From contig CAJNOQ010000102.1 in assembly GCA_905250885.1 (NCBI GenBank), positions 1 through 64,000 on the forward strand: a stretch of DNA of 64,000 nt, in the 5' to 3' direction. Position numbers and translations under genes: made by a program. Shown here in pieces: positions 59,634 through 64,000 of the stretch. Source of the DNA: Didymodactylos carnosus. Taxonomy: Eukaryota; Rotifera; Eurotatoria; Philodinida; Philodinidae. The number at the start of each line of letters is the position of its first letter. Position 1 is the stretch's first letter. The notes under the pieces are model-generated. The model searched no databases and was not told the DNA's origin. It saw only the letters and a program-made list of their open reading frames with translations.

Positions 59634-62600
59634 TTAATCAATGTGCAAAGGTTTAACACTTAATAATTCTACTGAATACAATAAATTTGAATCATAATTA
59701 TTATCAGTTGCTGTTTGTGTATGCCGTTTATTGCGATTACCAGTAGTAGAAATTAAATTATGAGATTTACTTTTTGTTTGGAATAATCTGTTTGCCAATA
59801 ACGATGTAGATTGTTGTACGTCCTAAAAAAAATTGAAAATAACAAAAATAAATAAAAACATAAATGTGCAGTAATAAAATCACTATAACTATAACTTAGT
59901 AATAGCTAAGTGGAAGAAATCATGCATTCTTCTAAGCGACGTTAAATAAGTAGATGCAAATCCTTTATTTAGCGCTGTGGTAATCTTTAAAATAAAATAA
60001 TTAGCAAAGAAACAAAACATATTAGTTTTCTACATATGTTCTACATACTCAAACATTATAAGCGAATGACATACAAAATGTCTGATAGAAAATGATCATT
60101 TTTCTTTTCTTTTTTTAGAATTTAAACTATTATTTGACTAAGAGAATAAATATTTCTTGTGCAAAAGATAGTGTTAGTGCATTAGAGTAAAATGATGTAA
60201 AAGCAGTTACCATCATGCTAAATAATACTACGTGCTAAAGAGTAAATAAGACTTATTATATATATGTGTCTATATTAAAGAACATGCAACTTTTTGCCTT
60301 TAAAAAATAAAGCAGAAAATTTGTTTAAATAGTTTAAGGCTTACACAACAATGCACTCTTTCATTTTACAGTCGAGTTTGTATAATATTCTATAATAAAA
60401 AAAAGTACGATGGATCTACCGTTTGAAGAACAAATAAAATAAACGTCAATCAACTTCTCATTTTCTCGTTTTGGAAGAATTAACTAAATTTAACGTATAT
60501 ATTTACAACTTTTAAGAAAGACAACTTATCGCAGTACAGTGCACACAAAAATTATTGAATAAAATAAAAACATAACAATAAAAAAAGTTAATCACACCTA
60601 AAAAAGTGGTCAGAAAAACATTCAGACAATCAGCAAAAAAACAAAAATAACAAACAATCTTTTTTCTTCTTAGGCACCAAACACACACACATTTTTAGTA
60701 TTTACAAGCACAGTAATGAGTAAAAAATAAAATATAGCGCGAGTAAAATTATTTTCTTTTTTGTAAAACATAAAAATAAAAATGAAAAAGATAATATTAG
60801 TGTCGAGAGTAACAAGCGAGAACAACAGCTAGTTTAGAAGAAATAAAAAATAATCCACCGTTGAATTCTTGATCGACAGAAGAAAAAATAAGTGATTTAA
60901 ACGTCACTACTATGATGCAACAACAATGGGTCTCTTCCTTCTACAATATTATCTGTTTGTGTGAGTATTCTCTTAGTACTTGGTATTGTTTCTGTTTCGG
61001 TTGTATTTATTTCTGCACTACTTGCTGACTGAGTATTATAATTTTCATTATTATATCGGTCACCATCCAATAATTGTGATGGAGAATCATAATTGATTGA
61101 AACTGACTGAGGACTGGTTGATGATGGACTTGAAATCTAAAGTATCGACGAAGAAATACACAAAAATAAAGCGTAAAACATATGCGAAGAAGAAGAGTAG
61201 GTACGAAAGTAACCATTTCCCAGCAAAAATTATTAGAACTAAAAGAAGTCCCTGTAATAAAATTTTGAAACGGTTTCTAATACAGTACGTGCTTTTCTAC
61301 AAAAAGTTTATAATCGTCGGAGCATGAAAAAAAGTGAAACTATATATAAAAGAAATAGAAGAAGCAAGTGACAAATTGCATATAGACATTTTACCGCCAC
61401 AAATAGAATGGTAGAGCATCTGAAGAACTCTATGAGTAAAAGCTATTGGTTAAAATGACTGAAAGGATCATGACTTTGATTTTATTCTTATGAAAACAAT
61501 TTTTTTTGTAAAAGTTATGTTCAGATTACGAAGAAGATGCTACACTCTTTCTCACTATTAATGATACAAAACACCAACAAAAAAGCTCACTTCTTTGTGT
61601 TGCACATTTCCTCTGTTGATCTGCCATCAATTGCACTAAATCATCAATCCCTCATTATTATCAGCTGTACAAAGAGAGAAAGACGAAATCTGTAGAGAAG
61701 TGATATTTTTGAAAAAAAGTTTTTGTCTCCTGGTACTCTGCTGCTGAGTTAATTCGTCTTCACTCTTCTGACTCTGAAATAGCACACAATTACCAAAAAC
61801 CTTCATTAATGATCTTAGTTACGGATAAAATCAGATGTTTCGGGTTAGTCTATACGTGTACAATCTAAAAATTTCTTTTCATGAGCAAAGAAAAAGAACA
61901 AACAAACAAGAAAAATATTTCAGATTCAGAATACATGAAATAAAACTATACAGGCAGCTAAGATAAAATAAGCTAGAAACAAATAGGCATGACTAGAAAG
62001 ATAAAATGGTTCACGTTCACAATGTGCAATATTTATATATACACGGAAAAAATTCACTAGAGAGAAAAAGAAAAGTCATATTGTGTGTATACTTATGTTA
62101 ACATTAAAGAAATCAGAAAAGATCTTACTCTTGAGAAAATATCAAATAAATAACAAAATTTAAAGTTGATACTATTGTTTCTAACAAGTATTCTAAAACA
62201 GGAATTGCATGCATATTCATGCTCTGATATCAATTATATATATGAATATAAGCGGTAGTACTCCAAACGATAAGCTTAGTTGGTTTTCTCTGCAACATCA
62301 AACATGAAAAATAGAAGAAATCGTGTGCTTTTGTTAAACATTGAATGTGAACGATAGAAGAAAAAAGGTTTGTGCATTTAGATTAAGATGAAAAGTGGAA
62401 CTAATAAAAATATACACATTTTAGCGTTCAATCACAATCAGGAGAGAATATCTACTCTTTATCTGCAGTCTAGCATCAGCAGCAACAGCAGATCGCTTAC
62501 CACGATAATGAATGACTATTTCGCCAATTATTCATTTTTTCTTCGTTGCTCCTGGCGTATCAGTAACTGGATGAACTCTGTTGCGCTACAAAGGATCGGA

Positions 62601-64000
62601 TTTATACTACTAATTTTCACATAGTTATTTATATACATACAGTTAGCGAAAACGTAGTAGCACAAGAGACAAGAGAGTCTTAAGAGAATGTGATTAATAC
62701 TGTATGTCGAATATATGACGAATATACATTGGACCGTAGGAAAATAGTTTATAAAAAGTCAAGTAGCCAAAGGAAACTATCATGGAAAGCTTATTGTAGT
62801 AATTAGAATATAATTCGATTTATCAGAAATGGAGCTGTTCGATTTGGATTTTTATAACTGAAATTTTCTTCCATTTAAATGATGTAGAAAAAAGAAAAGT
62901 CTAACCTTGCTTACTTATTTAATTGAGCGACAGTATAAGTAAAAAGGAAGCGAGCAAAATGAATTAAAAAATCTGATACTGGAAAACTTAAGACACGCTC
63001 CTGAAAACCTAATGTAGATGAGTTTGATATGTGATAGTTCTTTTTTCATAATTTATATTCTTTTGATTTCGAACCGCCAGTATATTAGGCACTTCAATAT
63101 GCGATCAGCACAGTCTACACTCTTTTTAGAATACAGAATTAATATCTAAATGAGAGACGATGAAATGAGACTCGATAGTTTTGATACTACCGAAGCGATG
63201 CTAACAATACGAACGAAGAAAAGTGTTAGTAAGCGTATAAATAATAAATCTAGCAAAACGGACAAAAATTTGTTGATTACATTGTTTGAAACAAAAAAAT
63301 TTATCAAATAATGCGTAAATGTTTTACAAAAAAACAGAGAAAACTAAACAAAAAAATCATTTTTGTACACACTTATACTGACAGATTCATTGATATATCA
63401 TCAGAATAAAAAAACAATAAGACGTATTTGAACAAATCAAGATCTACTTACTGTTCCAGATGTAGTATTATTCATCGTACGACGACTCATCATACGACCA
63501 GAAGTAATCAATGGACCCCAACCTTCCTACAGAAAAAAAAAAGAGGAAAGTTTATGAATTTATACAGACAATAAACGTGTAAGCTTACCTGTTGAGAAAA
63601 TGCATAACCAGATCTAAAAACCAGAAGCATAAAATGACTTTTTATGAGATAAGAATGAAAATAAATAAGCAAACAAACCTGATTGAACGTTTGCTTTGTC
63701 TTAATTTCTGTTTTATATGAGCAACAAAAGCTGCTTTTTCGTCAAAACGATATTTTTGATTAAGGCGAGCTTTATCTGTCTTATTAGGCATAAAACGCAT
63801 ACGAAAAAATCTGAAAATGAAAGATAAAATCACTTATGCAAAATATCGATATTCGGTATCTATTTATACTTACTCTCTACAAAATACAGGTAACAATAGT
63901 ATAACACAAGTAAGAAATAAAGTAAACCAAAAGTTTCCCGTTGATAGTACGGCCTGCGATACCCCCACATAAGTATAATTTGTATTAAAAATTTTCCAAA
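59634..64000 (-). CDS. P4-type phospholipid flippase, ATP8B-like, C-terminal part
   Basis: The gene enters from the right edge. Exons: 63874-64000 (partial; last membrane span FWFTLFLTCVILLLPVF), 63679-63810 (FRMRFMPNKTDKARLNQKYR), 63589-63613, 63452-63526, then one of two in-phase final exons: 60897-61136 (79 residues, ending LLLHHSSDV) or 59634-59822 (62 residues, ending VKPLHID). The spliced RSGYAFSQQEGWGPLITSGR matches the ATP8B-type tail RSGYAFSHQEGFGELIMSGK closely, so the gene encodes a P4-ATPase that flips phospholipids to the cytosolic leaflet. Transport, phosphorylation and nucleotide domains lie outside the window. The Ser/Thr/Gln-rich final exons are not conserved. Whether both are used, or another small exon lies between, is unknown. 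Confidence 0.88.
59823..60896 (-). other. Interval between the two alternative flippase terminal exons
   Basis: AT-rich, no ORF of interest. It would be 3' UTR for the proximal-exon transcript and intron for the distal-exon transcript. Confidence 0.4.
61137..63451 (-). other. Flippase intron before the terminal exons
   Basis: A 2.3-kb AT-rich stretch. A possible extra exon starts after TATTTCAG at about 61773 (SQKSEDELTQQQSTRRQK on the minus strand) but has no convincing donor in phase, so it is not called. No repeats with clear ends. Confidence 0.4.

Noticed and set aside
61740-61773. Candidate extra flippase exon SQKSEDELTQQQSTRRQK
   Set aside because: Acceptor is fine but no in-phase donor could be found.
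1-64000. CRISPR arrays, tRNA, rRNA and spliced-leader genes
   Set aside because: No regularly spaced repeats with unique spacers, no tRNA B-box in a cloverleaf context and no rRNA-like or known rotifer spliced-leader sequence were seen by eye; a covariance-model scan would be needed to exclude small RNAs.
1-64000. Virus-derived or LTR-type elements
   Set aside because: No capsid, envelope, protease or integrase-like reading and no paired long terminal direct repeats were recognised; the only reverse-transcriptase readings fit LINEs.

Overview
The window looks like nuclear DNA from a small, AT-rich animal genome. Genes are split by many short introns (about 50-65 bases, GTAAGT-like donors, TTTTAG acceptors), and untranslated and intergenic DNA is very A/T rich. 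The protein set (Hunchback zinc-finger factor, USO1/p115, TMEM208, a P4 flippase, a homeodomain factor, a secreted ferritin, an RDH10-like dehydrogenase) is metazoan. The intron style, codon use (CGT-rich arginine, many Q/N/T/S runs) and density of small foldback elements fit a rotifer, most likely a bdelloid; that placement is inference from general knowledge.

Layout: 0-4 kb holds repeat elements and no recognised gene. 4.1-7.5 kb (+) is a Ser/Thr-rich scaffold with MISP/AKAP2-like C-terminal motifs. 9.0-10.0 kb (-) is a single-exon type II membrane protein, possibly a divergent LicD/fukutin-like enzyme. 11.3-12.1 kb holds an inverted duplication of a small secreted-peptide gene start. 12.8-14.0 kb (+) is TMEM208. 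14-20 kb is repeat-rich: a large hairpin, a decayed MULE-type DNA transposon with two FLYWCH copies facing each other, a dispersed repeat and a 66-bp hAT-like element with a perfect target duplication. 20.3-21.9 kb (+) is a seven-exon SDR16C/RDH10-like dehydrogenase, followed at 22.3-23.4 kb (+) by a membrane protein with the architecture of a tyrosine-motif transmembrane adaptor. 25.6-26.8 kb (-) is a five-exon homeobox gene. 27-33 kb is gene-poor. 33.2-33.8 kb (+) is a secreted ferritin with a degraded ferroxidase site. 34-36.2 kb holds three palindromic elements. 37.0-43.1 kb (-) is hunchback, resolved here into 13 exons (916 aa). 43-50.8 kb is intergenic with LINE remains. 50.8-56.2 kb (-) is USO1/p115, resolved into 20 exons (937 aa). 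56-59.6 kb is gene-poor. 59.6-64 kb (-) is the 3' end of a P4-ATPase flippase running off the right edge, with two alternative final exons.

The genes do not form one pathway. USO1 (ER-Golgi tethering), TMEM208 (ER membrane insertion) and the flippase (late secretory membranes) are housekeeping secretory functions; hunchback and the homeobox gene are developmental regulators with gene-poor flanks.

The most unusual theme is a set of short elements with inverted ends whose interiors are built largely from one short, mostly self-complementary motif, a different motif in each element (AGTACT, GGGTACGG, GGGTCC, TACGTC, CTGGTNACCAG and others). No CRISPR, rRNA or tRNA gene was found, and no virus-like or LTR element was recognised.
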